A stretch of DNA of 5,916 nt, taken from positions 1 through 5,916 of the forward strand of contig JAFMIX010000146.1 in NCBI GenBank assembly GCA_017853785.1. Direction: 5' to 3'. The notes under the pieces are model-generated. The model ran no database searches, was not told the DNA's origin, and saw nothing but the letters and a program-made list of their open reading frames with translations. The translations under genes and the position numbers were made by a program. Of this stretch, positions 5,706 through 5,916 are shown piece by piece. This DNA comes from Verrucomicrobiales bacterium. Its GTDB lineage: Bacteria; Verrucomicrobiota; Verrucomicrobiia; Limisphaerales; JAFMIX01. Numbering within the stretch: the stretch's first letter is position 1; the number at the start of each line of letters is the position of its first letter.

Positions 5706-5916
5706 ATGGCGCGGGCTGCGGTCATTTTGATTCTCTGTTTGCTGGGGGCAATTCTTCCGGCGCGGGCGATCATTTTTTCCACTACGGATGACCCGGGGTA
5801 CAACACGAACGCGCCGACGAGTGCGTTGACGAACAGCGGTTGGCAATATCAAGGGCAGTGGGGCGGCTTTCTCGGCACGCCGATCGCACCGACGTTTTTC
5901 CTGGCGGCCCAGCATG
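5706..5916 (+). CDS. Secreted trypsin-like (S1-type) serine protease-like protein, N-terminal part
   Basis: Seventy residues are visible before the right edge. Residues 1-21 form a signal peptide: a short basic start (MARAA), a hydrophobic core VILILCLLGAIL (6-17) and an ALA-type site PARA (18-21), with cleavage expected after A21. The mature protein starts IIFSTTDDPGYNTNAPTSA. Residues 54-70, GGFLGTPIAPTFFLAAQH, resemble the segment of chymotrypsin-fold peptidases that ends in the catalytic histidine (GGSLIAPxxVLTAAHC); the final codon, 5913-5915, would be that histidine. The Asp and Ser of the triad lie outside, so activity cannot be judged. From memory, Verrucomicrobiota encode exported proteins with a similar start, some with a C-terminal PEP-CTERM sorting signal; that end is not visible. 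ATG 5706 is chosen because it directly precedes the signal peptide. The gene is divergent from fabD with a 110-bp gap. Confidence 0.6.
   Translation, partial: MARAAVILILCLLGAILPARAIIFSTTDDPGYNTNAPTSALTNSGWQYQGQWGGFLGTPIAPTFFLAAQH

Overview
The window looks like chromosomal DNA from a member of the Verrucomicrobiota (Pedosphaera/Limisphaera-like). This placement is inferred from several points: G+C-rich genes with strong third-position G/C preference, no Shine-Dalgarno sequences at the three clear starts, a degenerate ankyrin-repeat gene, a FabD with GLSLGE instead of GHSLGE at its active-site serine, a lysophospholipid transporter/acyltransferase/acyl-ACP synthetase fusion, and short CACAGAT-type and AACCCGC-type dispersed repeats. 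No database search was possible.

Layout. Positions 1-888 (+) hold the remains of an ankyrin-repeat gene that enters from the left edge. It is interrupted by an in-frame TAG at 364-366 and by a probable compensated frameshift near 493-520. Its apparent 3' end runs through a nine-G tract and a strong intrinsic terminator (843-872). A short spacer with inverted repeats follows. Positions 1078-4617 (+) encode a 1179-residue LplT-PlsC-acyl-ACP synthetase fusion, predicted to carry lysophospholipids across the inner membrane and re-acylate them. It carries a roughly 32-residue in-frame insertion (about 4114-4209) whose DNA is strongly palindromic. Facing it across a 48-bp gap is fabD (4666-5595, -), the malonyl-CoA:ACP transacylase of fatty acid synthesis. 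Divergent from fabD, a secreted trypsin-like protein begins at 5706 and is cut off by the right edge at its presumed catalytic histidine.

The two intact genes meet at acyl carrier protein. FabD loads malonyl units onto ACP for chain synthesis, and the fusion protein activates fatty acids to acyl-ACP and uses them to repair lysophospholipids. They converge, so they are not an operon, and the link is only thematic.

The least ordinary signals are the small repeats. A heptamer array forms the first codons of the fusion gene, and a palindromic element sits in frame inside its synthetase domain. Two related three-unit arrays with the same 10-11-11 spacing flank fabD, one of them supplying the stop codon of the fusion gene. 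No CRISPR array, tRNA, rRNA or insertion sequence was seen.
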